Origin: Pyrenophora tritici-repentis
Taxonomy: Eukaryota; Ascomycota; Dothideomycetes; Pleosporales; Pleosporaceae
Assembly: GCF_003171515.1 (NCBI RefSeq)
Contig: NC_089395.1
Span: 1,054,001-1,118,000, forward strand
Length of the DNA: 64,000 nt
Reading direction: 5' to 3'
The notes below the pieces were generated by a model. It saw only the letters and a list, made by a program, of their open reading frames with translations, had not been told where the DNA came from and ran no database searches. Below, one piece after another: positions 43,950-55,820 of this stretch (positions are counted from its first letter, which is position 1; every line of letters starts with the position of its first letter). A program made the position numbers and the translations under genes.

Positions 43950-46900
43950 GGCTCCCCGCCGCATCCTTTATGATCCCGCACTGCCTCCCGGCTCGGTACG
44001 TCTGACATGTCGGTCTGGCACGCCATCTGGCGGCACAGTTGCTGTGCGTCTTCAGCGCGGCGTTGGGGTTGGATAGTTCTTGAGTCAGGTTTGACTTGTC
44101 TCAGTTGGTTCTCAGTTGCCGCGGCTTACCGCACAGTTACGATTGGCGTCTTTGCTTTCGCGGGTGTTGGTGGCACGGAAATGCTAGTCTTGGCTCTTCT
44201 TGCACATAGTAAGAGAATGAGACTCGATGCCTCTTATTCCCTGTGGAGTTCCGATAGGCGTTTTTTGGTTCACCCTTGGAATAGCGGGTGTTGGATAGCC
44301 TCAGGCGTCGGTCACGTATCGGTCGCATTGCGCTGCCTATCTGTCCAACGCATCAGCATCTGACATCCTCCAAAACCCCAGAAATCAGCCCTAAAGCTTA
44401 CTAAGAATTACCCACCAGTAATTAATTTCTGCACATGCTTTCATTCCAGTGACATTGCATAGCATAATCACTAACAGCGGTGGGTGGCGGAAAGAAGGGG
44501 ATCCTCAGCGGCTGCTTACCCTTTCTCTACCCCCAATCCACCTTGCCCTTGCCCTTGCCCTTGCCTTTGCCCCCCCACCCCTCAAACAAACCAGCCCAAG
44601 TAGAACATCCCACGCCCCCAAACCACTTTCTCAAAACCTAATCGTGTTTTACACCCGCTAAACTTGCGCGCCGAAACCGATCGTGCCGCTCAACAAGATT
44701 TCTGTAATGGTACGTCAAAAGCCGCGCCTGCCAGAAATTGTGGGTGTGTTTTCCGTGGACAAAAGGGGACATGGCCCAATGCGCTGTAAGTAGCTGCGCG
44801 TGTTGGCTGGCGCGCCCCACGCCACTACCGCGCAAGGCGGGATCAGAGACCAGGGGGCTTGCCTTTGCTCCACAGATTCATTTCATCACACTTCACACAT
44901 CGTAGACGTGGATCAATCATCGTCATTATCACACACACAAGGCACAGGCACAGCAACAAGTACCGGTCGGGTACGACAAAGCCCTACGATACGGATACGG
45001 GGTGACTTTCCTTCGTAACCTCCATCGGCGCAGTTACCGCAGCCGCCGGCTTACTCGTAAACTCAGCCCATCATAAGCCCAGAAACAGCTCTGTGCCAGA
45101 ACTTTCTGGCTGTCTGGCTGACTGGCTGACTGGCTGACTAGGATCCATCAGGGTAGTCGTTGCGAGGGCACATTATTTTTTCCCTTCTTTCTAATCGAGA
45201 AGAGTTCCACTGCCGAGGTTTAGATATTAAGCGGCGGAATAAAATGTTGTTTTTGAGCTGACATCCTTTCGTCATCGTTGTGTTCTTTTTTGGAAGCATG
45301 AGCGGAAACGGAAACGGAAGCGGAAAACGGGTGGAGTGTTTTTTTTTTGGGGGGGGGGGGGGGGGGCTGTGGTTGCGTTGATGGAATATGCCGGATATAG
45401 TAGACCTACGTAGAGAAAGCCGGGTAAAGGAAAGGGAAAGGAAAGTTGGCGAACAAGACTACGGTTACTTTGTCAGATTATGAGTTGCTGGATTAGGGTT
45501 AGAAATGATGCGTTGTTTTTCTACAGTGCGTGCAGGCGGTATATTTTTCCTTTGCCTTTCCCTTTCCCATGGTCGTGGACGCGTTTGCGAGCGGCGGGTG
45601 AGCATGGATGAGACGTTTTGCAATGCCGTGGTTAACTAGTTGTTGGCTGGTTGGCTGGTTTGTTTGGGTGCAATCAATGCGTATGGTGGTAAAAGGTACT
45701 TAGTTCGGGGATAAGCCGCCCGAAGGGTGGACACTAAAAGAGGGGCGGCCGGTCGGTTGCCTTCTCTTCCCCATTCAGAAGCTAGCAGCTGAGGCAGGTA
45801 GGTTGGGGTCAAGTGTGGAACAAGCTTGGGAAACTTTCCGGACACACACTCTCATTCACGCACATGCAGGTCGGTCGAAGACAAATGGCAAGGTTTGATA
45901 GTTAAGGATTTAAATTAAATTTCTAAAATTTTCTCTCAAATCGACGGATGAAAACGGTTGCATGGTACACACTATTTCTTCTCACGAACGAATGGTTTGC
46001 AAGGGGGGACGAAGATTAATTCCCGCCCTTCCGAGTAACGCCGATTTGAGGGAATAGTATACTTGGGGACAAAAAGAAACATTGCATGCCAAAAGGAAAA
46101 GTCCCATGATCTGAGCAACACTGGGTATGAGCTTTGAGTCCTGAGACAAGCAGCAAGCCTCCTTCCTCATAGTCCTCGCGAGGCGCGCACGCACGCCAGC
46201 CACATTGCGCGGAAATTGAACAGGGACGCTGGATAATACTGCCGAACAAGACCTGCGACTACGTTGACGTAGTCTCCGTCGCACGCTTGTCCAGTCCGAA
46301 CCAGACACCTTCTTAATGTAATACGAGAAGGGTGTGAGGCGAGGCTAGGCCTAAATTTCCGCCATAGATGAAGATTTATGCAGTATATGCGCCGGCTTGG
46401 TCTGCCGCAGCAATGGCACAGCCAGCGCAATCAGGGCAGAGGGCAGCAGAGGGCAGCAGGTGCGAAGCGCGGAGAAGGCAGAGTACTTTTTGGGGTGTAT
46501 CGGAGCCTCAATCTGTTCAAGGGGGAATAAGATCCGATGGAAGCGCCGCCCCGGTTTGAATACGGGTAGCACAAGGTTGGCTCAAAACAGGTACGTAAAG
46601 CGAGGCCGCCTGACGCTTGACCATTGACAACTGGAAGCTTGTCCGGTACGGCGAATATTCGCGGGAGATGCCCCGGGAGGCAGTGTGGGCTATAGAGAGG
46701 GAGACGTTGTTTTGTTTAATGTATGCGATGCGTTGTGTGTTCAGCAAACGTAGTGGTAGCACCGATGAGGAGCGAAGTCTTGAAAAAGTAACAGCATTGG
46801 CATCGTCGTACTCTGTATCTTTTTGCTCGACATTTGCTGGTCTGGTGACTGTCGCTTGTGATACCTCATCTATGTACCCCGCGAAGGCTTCGCAATGGCA

Positions 46901-48923
46901 ATATCGCAAAACGACTGGGTCAGGGGTGTGGATATTGTACCTCGGACGCCTTCCAGAACACGGAAGCCTTGATATTAGAAGACGCCTCTCGGAGCTACGA
47001 GACACACCAGCAGCCACTGCTGATCAGCGGTAGTGGATGGCAATGAGCAGCATCACCTGTCCAACTGGTTTGTTACGTTTTGCATGCAGGTCAGGGTTGA
47101 AAAGGGCTGCAGGTGCTCTGAGAGTGGGAGGGTAGTTAGAAGCAAGCATGAGTCGCTGCTCGTAGCTTGCAGCCGTGGTTACTCATGCACATGTCGAGTA
47201 ACATGTTCACGCACGCATTCGGTTAATGTTGCTGGCGGCCGAACCGAAGGCGAGGAGACGGGGCGGAGGGGTTTTGTATCCACATGCATCATATCGCCTG
47301 ACGCTGCAACCGACGGGCAGCGTGCGAATCATTAGGGCAGTTCTGCTTACGGGGCTCGTTTGTTGGAGTAGTTCGTTGCTGTCGGAAGAATGTGGCTGGG
47401 CTGGATAACTAGAGGTGGGGGTGGTGGGCTGACTCGCGTCGACGAAAGTTGAGGAAGGTGGACTAAGGCCAAAACTCAAACCAGCTCGTCTAGGCACCTA
47501 CCTGAGGCATTTGGACGGCTGTGCCTGGAGTATGTTTTCTTGACGTGCTGGACCGGTGGTCACAAACACATGGTCCACTGCCCACTGCTGCGCACTCGGT
47601 GAAATCAGTGGATAGTTCCGCCCAAGGTGTGCGGGGCTCCCGTCGGCGCAGACCAAAATAGGTCGGGCAGACTTGCTAGAATGGCGCATCCCGATGAAGC
47701 TGAGCTGCTAACCACGACTGACCGACGCCCACCTGGGCACCCGCCACGCCGGATGACAGCGCGGGTGACGCGATGCTTCCCAACCGCACGCCTCGAGGCC
47801 GCGCACCGCTCTTTGCTGGTCAGGCGATGCGGCCTGGTGGACTATCGTAAGCCTCACGACCACGGTAGTCCCAGGGCAAGGCGTGGTGAGGCGTGTACCT
47901 AGGTATGGCAATCTTGTCGTGTGTGCTGTGCTGTGCTGTGCTGTGCTGGCTGGCGCTGGCTGTACCTGTTTCGAATCTGACCATGCCCTGTCGATGCTTG
48001 AGACGACCCCCGACCCTGCCTGGCGCGACAAGGCCCGGCTCCCAAATTCCGCACCCATGCGCCCCGTCGTTTTTTAAACGCACCGCCATTTGCTGTCCGC
48101 AAGCCTGGCACGAGTGACGGCCGTCGACTTGCCCAGACCTAGCCCGACTCAGCACACGGTGCATCGCTCCGTCGCTCGGTCAGCGAGCCTTGACCCGCCC
48201 GTCCGTCCAGCAGGTCGAGCAGCCGTCAAGAGATACACCATGAAGAGTGCTGGCTGGTAGTAAAAAGGAAATGTCCCATTGGGCGCATGTATATAGAGCA
48301 ATGCCTTGCATCGGCCACAAATTGGTCGGGGTAGCACGAGGTACCTTGGAAGCGGGCCGCCGCTGGATTTGGCTGCATCTGCCACCCTGAACTGGCGTAA
48401 TGTTCTATGCCTCGACCGCCTTGGTTCGGCACCACGGCCTTGTGAGGTATGCGCGTTGGCACAGCTTCACCACCCGCTTTCCCACTCAGCTCTGCCCATC
48501 CCTCTGCTTTTTGCATCGACGTTTGAGCATATTGAATCGTTGCTGTCTCTCGTCTGGTTTTCCCAGCCGTTGCTCCTGTGCGTGACAACCAACCGTTTCA
48601 GCATCGTACCTTGATACCCCGTGCACGCTTACTCGCTGGATTCCGGGACCACCGCGCTATGACAGTCTGACCTGGCTGATGGTCCTCTGAGCGGCGAGTC
48701 CTTTGTTCGTTCCTTCGTCTTCCTCGAACATACCAACGCCTCACCCAAACGCCAGGAGCCTCGCCGACGGGCCTCTGCTCTGCCACATACCCGCTAGCAC
48801 TGCTTGCTCCTCGCTCAGTGCCTGGGTGCTCTCTCCATGCATTGCTTCTCCTAGCAACTTACGGGTGCGAGCTTCACACCGAGTTCCGCCTCTTTGTATA
48901 TTTCAAAAGCCAGCAACACCAAC
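43950..48923. other. 5-kb gene-poor region rich in simple repeats
   Basis: Nearly 5 kb without a gene I can support, in a window where genes are otherwise closely spaced. Open frames up to 166 codons exist on both strands but have no family motifs or plausible splice partners. Visible structure includes CCCTTG repeats (about 44,538-44,570), TGACTGGC repeats (about 45,110-45,140), CGGAAA repeats (45,303-45,330), a T10-G18 run (45,339-45,366), and opposed GGAAAGGGAAAGG and CCTTTCCCTTTCC tracts (near 45,427 and 45,553). Further along are GGGCAGCAGA repeats (46,436-46,461) and a (CTGTG)n tract (about 47,920-47,947). The last several hundred bases are probably the ELL promoter and leader. Confidence 0.55.
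45339..45366. repeat. T10-G18 homopolymer junction
   Basis: Ten T followed directly by eighteen G. A G run of this length is rare and can form G-quadruplex structure; its exact length may be uncertain in an assembly. Confidence 0.85.
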
Positions 48924-51184
48924 ATGGCTACCACTATGCTGCCTGCAGGGGGCATTGCCCTTGTTGGCGCCCCGGACCGCGACCTCGGACTTAACGACGC
49001 CAAACCAACGCCGATGCAGGCCATGCAGGTGGACATAACTCAGGACATTGTTGATGCCCTCCTCGAAAGCATCAAGAGCGAGAAACCGCCCCAGATCATC
49101 TTTGGGCGGACTCCTGTATGTGTGCCAATCTTCCGTGCACCTCTCGTGTGTTTGTCATGTTTGGTGTTGGCCTCGTTGTCGGCGTGGTTCGATCGGAGGA
49201 ATGGGAAGACACGAGCTGGGCTGACCACAACAACAGCAACTCAAGTACGGCGACAAGACGCACATGCTGCAGAGCAGCACCGAACTCCATCGCTATGAAC
49301 TATACAAGTCCAGCGGGACTGGGACCGACGACGAGACACTCGAGTTTGCCGGCTTGATCAACCACAGTCTGGTGGTACACAAGGCCGAAGATGTGACGGC
49401 GGGCGTTGACTCGGCGCTGGAGCAGCTCAGGAGTAACATGGCTGCGATCTCAGAGTTCAAGGAAGCCAACAAGTATGCCTCCCCGGTGTTTGCATGGCTG
49501 GCCAGTTCTTTGGCATCTAGTCGAGAGACTCGAGCACCCCTGTCGCAGCACGCCGCCATTGTGACATGAAGTTGTGGATATCAGGACTGACAGTGCTTGT
49601 TGCAGGACCATTGTCGGTGATGCCACGCCAGGTCGCACTCCAGCCCATCGCCGCTTCCCTTCGACGGGCTTCAAGGCTTCGCACCTCGCCCCTTCCTCGC
49701 CCATGGGCAAGCGTCCACCTACCTCGCAGCCCACAAACAGCCACGACAACATTGTCACGGCTCTTCGCGTTCCCATAATCCACCTCCTTGCACGTGAACC
49801 CGCGACAGAAGCCTCTCTTGCCGCCACCTGCCGCACCTCGCTGGCTGTCATCAGAGATGTCTTGCCAAAGATTGCCAAACGCTCCACCTCGGACGCGGAT
49901 AAGTGGCAGCTGACTGACAAGTCTTTCCGTGAAGTGAATCCTTACAAGTTTCCATACAAGAGCTCGGAAGAACGTCAACAGGCAATCGATGGCGCAGTCA
50001 AGTCGTTTGACCGCCAACGACTGTCAAAGGATGACAAGCTTTGGCAGATTCTCCTACCACGTGAAGAGCGTGGCCAGGGCAAATGCTTGTCGCGGTCGAC
50101 GGTCAAGGCACCCGAGGCGAAGCCCAAGGCAAGCACCCCAATGCAGAAGATCTCCGACCTCACCAAGAAGAAGCCGGCCGCCAAGAAGGCCGCCGACAAA
50201 GCTATTGTCGAGAAGAAGCCTAGAGTCGCAAAGGTTGCCGAGGCCAAGCCCAAGTCGAGCATGAAGGAAAAGTACCTGGCACGTGAGCAGCCGGTTGTGA
50301 AAGAGGTGAAGGAGGAGCCCACAATAGCTGCGGCCCCAGTCACGTCCACCTCTTCAAGCTCAACTGCTCGACCGACCGCACCTTCTCACCGCAACACACC
50401 TTCTACCGACGTTTCCAAACCCCGTACCAATACCACCACTCCACGTGTAAAGCCCAAGATGTCCGGCCGAGACGCGCAGCGAGAACGACCCGCGAACAGG
50501 CCATTCAAGCCCACGATGCCCGTCAACACCAAGCCCAAGAACCCCTCACCTCTGTCTGCCTCGCCGCCCGTCAACGCCAGTGACTTTGAAGACTCGCACC
50601 CAGTCCACAAAGCTCTCGCCGCTGCTCCGTCGCCTGCCAAGTCCTCTGGCAACTCGGACCGCATTCTCAAGCGCAAGGCAAATGACATTGACAGCGACAT
50701 CCACAACCACAGTCTGGCCGTCAAGAAGCCGACCGCCGACCGCGCCACTCCCAACCGCACCCCCTCACACACCAATGGCAGGCTCAACGGCTCCACGCCC
50801 TCCAGCACTAGCTCACTGAAGCGCAAGTCCGACGATTCGTCTTCCTCCAACACCCCCACCACTGCACCCAAGGTTCGCAAGGTCACCAAGATTGACACCG
50901 GTCTCGCCTCTCGCTACCACCACAACAACCCCCGCGCATCTCCAGGCGCCTCCTCATCTTCGACCACGTCTCCATCCATGCCGAGTCTGAGCTTCCGACA
51001 GACGGTTGAGCTATCTCAGAAGTTCCAGCGCTACTACAAGAAGTACGAGGAGCTCTACTGGCAGCTGACCGAGGCGGAGAAGCCCCCGACTGAAGCACAG
51101 AGGAACGATCTGCTCAAGATGCATAAGAAGCTGGAGGAGATGAAGAGGGAGATCAAGGCTGGTGCTGGCATGCACCACCGATGA
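48924..51184 (+). CDS. ELL1: RNA polymerase II elongation factor ELL, fungal type
   Basis: Three exons (48924-49115, 49237-49472, 49606-51184) with introns of 121 and 133 bp give 668 residues. The N-terminal ELL domain includes LKYGDKTHMLQSSTELHRYELY, then after splicing TIVGDATPGRTPAHRRFPSTGFKASHLAPSSP. A winged-helix-like segment (HDNIVTALRVPIIHLLAREP...RTSLAVIRDVLPKIAK) follows. The middle is long, basic and disordered (Ala/Lys/Pro/Ser). The C-terminus is an occludin-homology-like helix (TVELSQKFQRYYKKYEELYWQL...LLKMHKKLEEMKREI), as in ELL proteins. ELL suppresses Pol II pausing in the nucleus; in fission yeast Ell1 pairs with Eaf1. The symbol is by analogy with that protein. Confidence 0.87.
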
Positions 51185-52004
51185 AAGACGGCACTGAGTC
51201 GTCGCTCACGACACGGCGCATAGTGCGCGCATGATTATTCAGTACACATTGCACATATACCCCACGGCCTACGCGACTGATGAGAATGGCGGCAATTTGC
51301 ATATCCAAAAAAAGGAGTTTGTGTTTTCTCTGTCTCGGCGTTCATACAGGAGGACTTGCAAGGACGGCATTTAGGGTATGGTGTTTTGCATTTGATCATT
51401 GTTCTCTTCCAAGCTTGCATGTACCTATGCGTACGGCTCCCAATACTATGAACGCGATGAAAACATAATGCCGGCGGCTACATATGCTCTGCATCCGTAC
51501 AGTGTGTACGTCTCATCACTAGAAATTAGAACCATTGCCCAAATACCGTCTCCACTCGTGCGTTGTCTTTACATCCAGCGGAAGCCCACTTAGTACGACA
51601 TGCAAAGGCTGAGCCGTTCCCTGCATGAAGACGTCAGTATGTCAGGATGAGCCAAAACAAAAGAGACAGCACTCGCGCCGACCATACTAGAAGAGCGCTG
51701 AACAGAGTTCAGGACGAAGGGAAACCCTGGATCAGCACACCGCCGATCTCAGCTTGGTGGACCGGGGGGGGGGGGGGCAGCAGCAAAGACGCGCCCCAGG
51801 CCCGGCACCGATCGTGCAACAGCCGATCGGTGGTGCTGGCGATCTGCGGCAGCTACCACCCCCCTGCAAAACGTCATCCACTCAGCCCTATGCGCTAACC
51901 GCACCTCTCGACGTTGCTTACTGACGCCATGAGCATTACACAGTCGAAACAAGCAACATAGTCGACGTCGCCGCCACCATCTGCAATTGCCTTTGTCTCT
52001 CCAT
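51185..52004. other. intergenic with a G14 run
   Basis: 820 bp between ELL and the DUF2237 gene. A run of 14 G lies at 51,764-51,777. No gene is supported. Confidence 0.5.
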
Positions 52005-52927
52005 ATGCGCGCATTACGAACTTTTTTCGCGAACCTCACACGCAGCGCACCGAAACGTGAATACGCACGGGTCCACGACATCACAATCAAGTGGGACAGA
52101 GGAGCCAGTCCGACACCAAAGCAAGAGAACCACGACACTGAGGCCATGTCTTTGAACGGTATGTTATTTTTTTTATACGCCGGTTGTTGGGCATGACCCC
52201 CGGGAAGCCTGAAAGGAGAGGTATGCCGCATGATGACTGCATGCATTGGGTGCCTTGTATGTTTTGCCCGGTCCGGGACCCGGTTACAGGATACCACGGT
52301 ACCCGTCTCATTTAGCATGGCCGTCGGGTGAAACGGTTTGGTTTCGGGTCGAGTGTGATCTTCAGGCACGAATTTGTTCGGTCTAGAACCGGCGGGTTTT
52401 TGTATGCATTGGGTGTGGTAGGTCGAAGAGAGGAGGGGGGAGGTTACGCCATGGCTTGCTACGCCCAAGGCTACTTTTGGTGGACGACGACCACCAATGC
52501 CACCACTACTACAACGAATACATGTGGTGCGATCATGTTGCACAAATTTGCTGACAAAGGACTGTTTTTCTTTCTAGTCTTCAAGCAACCCCTCGCGCTG
52601 CACTCAACGCAGCCCCTCACAGGCTTCACCCGCACCGGCTACTGCGAGGTGCCCGCCTCGGACGCTGGAAATCACTCCATAGCGGGTATCGTGTCCAAGG
52701 AGTTTCTCGACTTTAGCGCGTCCCGCGGCAATGACTTGCGCCAGATTGGGCTCAAGGATGGCTGCAAGTGGTGTCTTTGTGTGAGCAGATGGAAGGAGGC
52801 GTTTGATGCGAGGACGGGGCATGACGATAAAAAGGTTCCCAAGGTGGTGCTTAAGGCGACGAATGAGAAGGCGTTGGCGCGTGTTACGTTGGAGGATTTG
52901 AAGGGTTTTGCTGTGGATAAGGAGTAG
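52005..52927 (+). CDS. DUF2237 protein, possibly with mitochondrial presequence
   Basis: Exons 52005-52158 and 52578-52927 give 167 residues; starting at the internal ATG 52146 gives 120, nearer the usual size of DUF2237 proteins. Splicing yields MSLN-VFKQPLALHSTQPLTGFTRTGYC, then DAGNHSIAGIVSKEFLDFSASRGNDL and GCKWCLCVSRWKEAF, the DUF2237 signature with its conserved cysteines. The upstream 47 codons (MRALRTFFANLTRSAPKREY) look like an amphipathic mitochondrial presequence, so two products may arise from two starts. The 419-bp intron is much longer than others in the window. Its last 250 bp stay open in frame with exon 2, which leaves room for another start. Molecular function of the family is unknown. 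Confidence 0.8.
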
Positions 52928-53716
52928 GGGGATTCTGGGGTGGGAATGTAGTGGGATAGAGGGTATGGAGGGTAGAGGTAGTCGTGGAAGTGATGCGTTT
53001 CTCGTACATTGTTAGAATTTGCTGCTTTCGGTTCACCATGGATATGGATTGGATTGAAGTGTTAGTCGTGCACTCGTTTGCGGTAGAGAAAACTATATGA
53101 CTAGAGATACCTTCGCTTACACACTACATCATAAGAATTTCTCATCTCAACAACGCATTGGAAGTAGTTCATCAACAGTCAGATATATGCACATTTCTCA
53201 AAGTTATGAGATTCAAGATGAAATATTCGGAGTTGACTATAATCTAGCTACTCTATCCATCGATGCTGATCCGAAAGTCTACATTGTGGGGTATCTGTGT
53301 CGTGCCGAAAATGACGAGAATCATGTCTCGATGCAACCATGCCTTTGTATCCCCCAAGCTATTCCATACACCCAACCAACTACATCCTCGTGAACCACCA
53401 GGGCGAGCTTATCATGTAGCGATTGAGTTCTCTCGATCAAGCGAGTGGCGGGTCTGCGCGTTCTGCACCGAGATCACGTGTCACGTTTGCCTTCACTCAT
53501 ATCTGGCGATGTTACACGAACTGAATCCCATAAAACTACCAAGTCTGACTAGTACATCCAGTACGTCATTACAATACACAAAGTAGCTTGAGTACCTGGA
53601 AAATACAGAGATGAAAGTGGTTTTACTCGAGGTTTAATGTACCGTAAAAGGTACCTGGGTATACAAGTTGAGAATATGGTGTGGAATACCACAGAAAGAT
53701 GTATCCACCCTACTAT
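52928..53716. other. intergenic, nothing recognised
   Basis: 789 bp between two genes that converge. AT-rich in the second half; short frames only. Confidence 0.5.
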
Positions 53717-55322
53717 TTACCATCCAAATGCTTGTGAAAATGCTGTCTGTAGTCTCCAAAAATTCCATACCCATCCTGGGTCATGGTCTGCTTGACCATA
53801 TGAGAGCATCCATTCTATGAACTTAACCACCGTATGCTCTACGACTTGTACTGGTGGTGAATTCGGAGCACTCGTGCTGAGCGCTCCGGTGTTTTGCTTC
53901 CGGTGGGTGCCCTGTATGGGCTGTCGCTTTCCCATTGTAGTGGACTGCTGGATTGTAATGGACTGCTGAGGGGGGGCGTAGAAGCTGGAATTCCCCTTTT
54001 CTGGAGTATGAAGACAAAGGCTTGAAACACCCTCTGTTATATCTGCTATCATAGAGTCCTCTGAAGGACGGGTACGATTTACAAGCAGGGTGCAGAGTGT
54101 GCAGTTGTTGACGCTCATTGGGAAAATCCAGCGTTCTTTCAAGTCCATGGGTTTGAGGTCGTCCGGAATGCTCCAGTTGGCTGCTTCGGGTTCGGGTGAA
54201 CAGGTTTTGTGGATGAGATATCGGATTGCGAGGCGGACGCTGACACTGATTTTTGTAACGGCTCCAACGTCGTTACTTGTATCGTCGCTATCGTCACTAT
54301 CGTCGCTGCTTGCATCGTGGCTAACGTTGTCATTTGAATTGTCGCTAACTTTGTCGTTGGGATCGTGGCTAACGTCATCGTATCGTATGACATCCGAGAA
54401 ATAGATGCAGGGATCGCCTTCTCCCCCATCACGTTGGTCCAGTTGGAGAAAGATGATTTGGTCGTAAGTGGTGATGAACCCGTATTTGAGTTTGTGACCA
54501 AGCATGTAGTTGACTGGTTGGCCTATATTTCATTAGTAGTCTGACAAGAGAATGTAGACTGTTGTGCATACCAAGGATTGCACGAAACTCCGTTGAATCG
54601 CCGTCAATAATGCCTTGCATCATTCTCTCCAAGTTTACTAAAGGGTGAAATTTGATCTCCCCAACCAATCGGATTTGGTCTCGACCTTGGATAGGCAGCT
54701 TGAGTAGTATATCAGGCTCCATTCCATCGACTCGAAGGTGTTTATCCAAAATCTTTGCATCTCCGAACGCGAGTTTCTGAGGCAATAGAGTCGGATTTGC
54801 ACTCTTCCCATGAGCTGGAACAACCAATGTGCGAACAACTGAAATCACAGCTGCGAGTACCCTAGAGAATAATCGACCAGAAAGCGAAATCTCGGCGCCA
54901 CATTGAATCGTCTCGCGGGTCATGGCTTCGCTGTTGACCTCCTCGATAGCTTTGCCCATATAGATAGGGACCTTAGCATAACGGTCCAACTCGGCTTTGG
55001 TTCGTGGATCTTTGTAGAATGCCATGACACTCTCTTTGAAGTCTTTCCATGGAGCGAGTTCACCCTCGTAATTATGAAAGATTCTAGGGGCATTTGTGAT
55101 CGTCTCTATGCCGTGTTCTCCCCTCAAGGGTCCTGGCAGAGGCTGATTTAGTAGATCGTCAGCATTGAGATAGGAGCCTATGAGCTCATCCCCCGAGGAT
55201 TCTGGGCTAACAATGCTGGTGTCATTTGAGTCATTGTTGATTTGAGTCTCGCTAACCATTCTGGGTGAAATTTTGTAAAGGGGATAGTGACGTTCAGTCG
55301 AGAACACTAGTGTTAACTTCAT
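53717..55322 (-). CDS. PD-(D/E)xK nuclease-like fungal accessory protein
   Basis: Exons 55322-54572 and 54522-53717 (49-bp intron) give 518 residues; ATG 55259 would give 497. The central part has the layout of a PD-(D/E)xK nuclease fold: PD at 203-204 in GMEPDILLKL, then E222-I-K224 in RLVGEIKFHP. A helix follows with FRAILGQPVNYMLGHKLKYGFITTYDQIIFL, the conserved end of this fungal family. A Ser/Asp/Asn-rich repeat stretch (about 290-325) and a low-complexity C-terminus are present. Function is unknown; the catalytic-like residues suggest DNA binding or cutting, but many members of the superfamily are inactive. Just beyond it lie two kinase-like genes. Upstream lies a 17-bp minisatellite within its presumed promoter. 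Confidence 0.65.
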
Positions 55323-55367
55323 GGAGTCGCTGACTTGCGTTGAACTGTTGACTTGCGCAGAGCTGTT

Positions 55368-55537
55368 GACTTGATAGAGCTGTTGACTTGATAGAGCTGT
55401 TGACTTGATAGAGCTGTTGACTTGATAGAGCTGTTGACTTGATAGAGCTGTTGACTTGATAGAGCTGTTGACTTGATAGAGCTGTTGACTTGATAGAGCT
55501 GTTGACTTGATAGAGCTGTTGACTTGATAGAGCTGTT
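55368..55537 (+). repeat. 17-bp minisatellite, ten perfect copies
   Basis: Ten identical head-to-tail units GACTTGATAGAGCTGTT, preceded at about 55,332-55,367 by two diverged 18-bp units. It lies 46 bp upstream of the PD-(D/E)xK-like gene start, thus in its promoter or leader. The perfect identity suggests recent expansion. Confidence 0.95.
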
Positions 55538-55820
55538 GAACTTTCAGGTACAGTTATTGGTTGATTGCGAAGAATGTGGGTTTTTGTAACTCATAGGTCT
55601 GCGACTTTCCACTGCCATGATCGCTTGCATTGCCGTATGGTGATTTCATCCTGCGACCTATGCCAGAAACTAGACCGCTTTCTTCCAATTTGGCCGCCAA
55701 TAGCTTTAATATTACTTCACACTAAGTTTTTTAATGAGCTCACAGTGTTATTGTTTGCGTTGCGTGAATTGGAGCCTGTTGTCGCAGCGCACGATTTCCT
55801 ATTTTGGTTAGTACGATCAC

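Noticed and set aside
46517..47017. 166-codon minus-strand ORF and its plus-strand counterpart in the gene-poor interval
   Set aside because: Open on both strands at once, with no motif and no splice support; a chance frame in GC-rich DNA.
53823..54030. Additional minus-strand ORFs within the PD-(D/E)xK-like gene
   Set aside because: Shadow frames of the Ser/Gln-rich C-terminal coding sequence.
55368..55537. 17-bp array as a CRISPR-like structure
   Set aside because: Units are contiguous without spacers, and this is a eukaryotic genome; it is a plain minisatellite.
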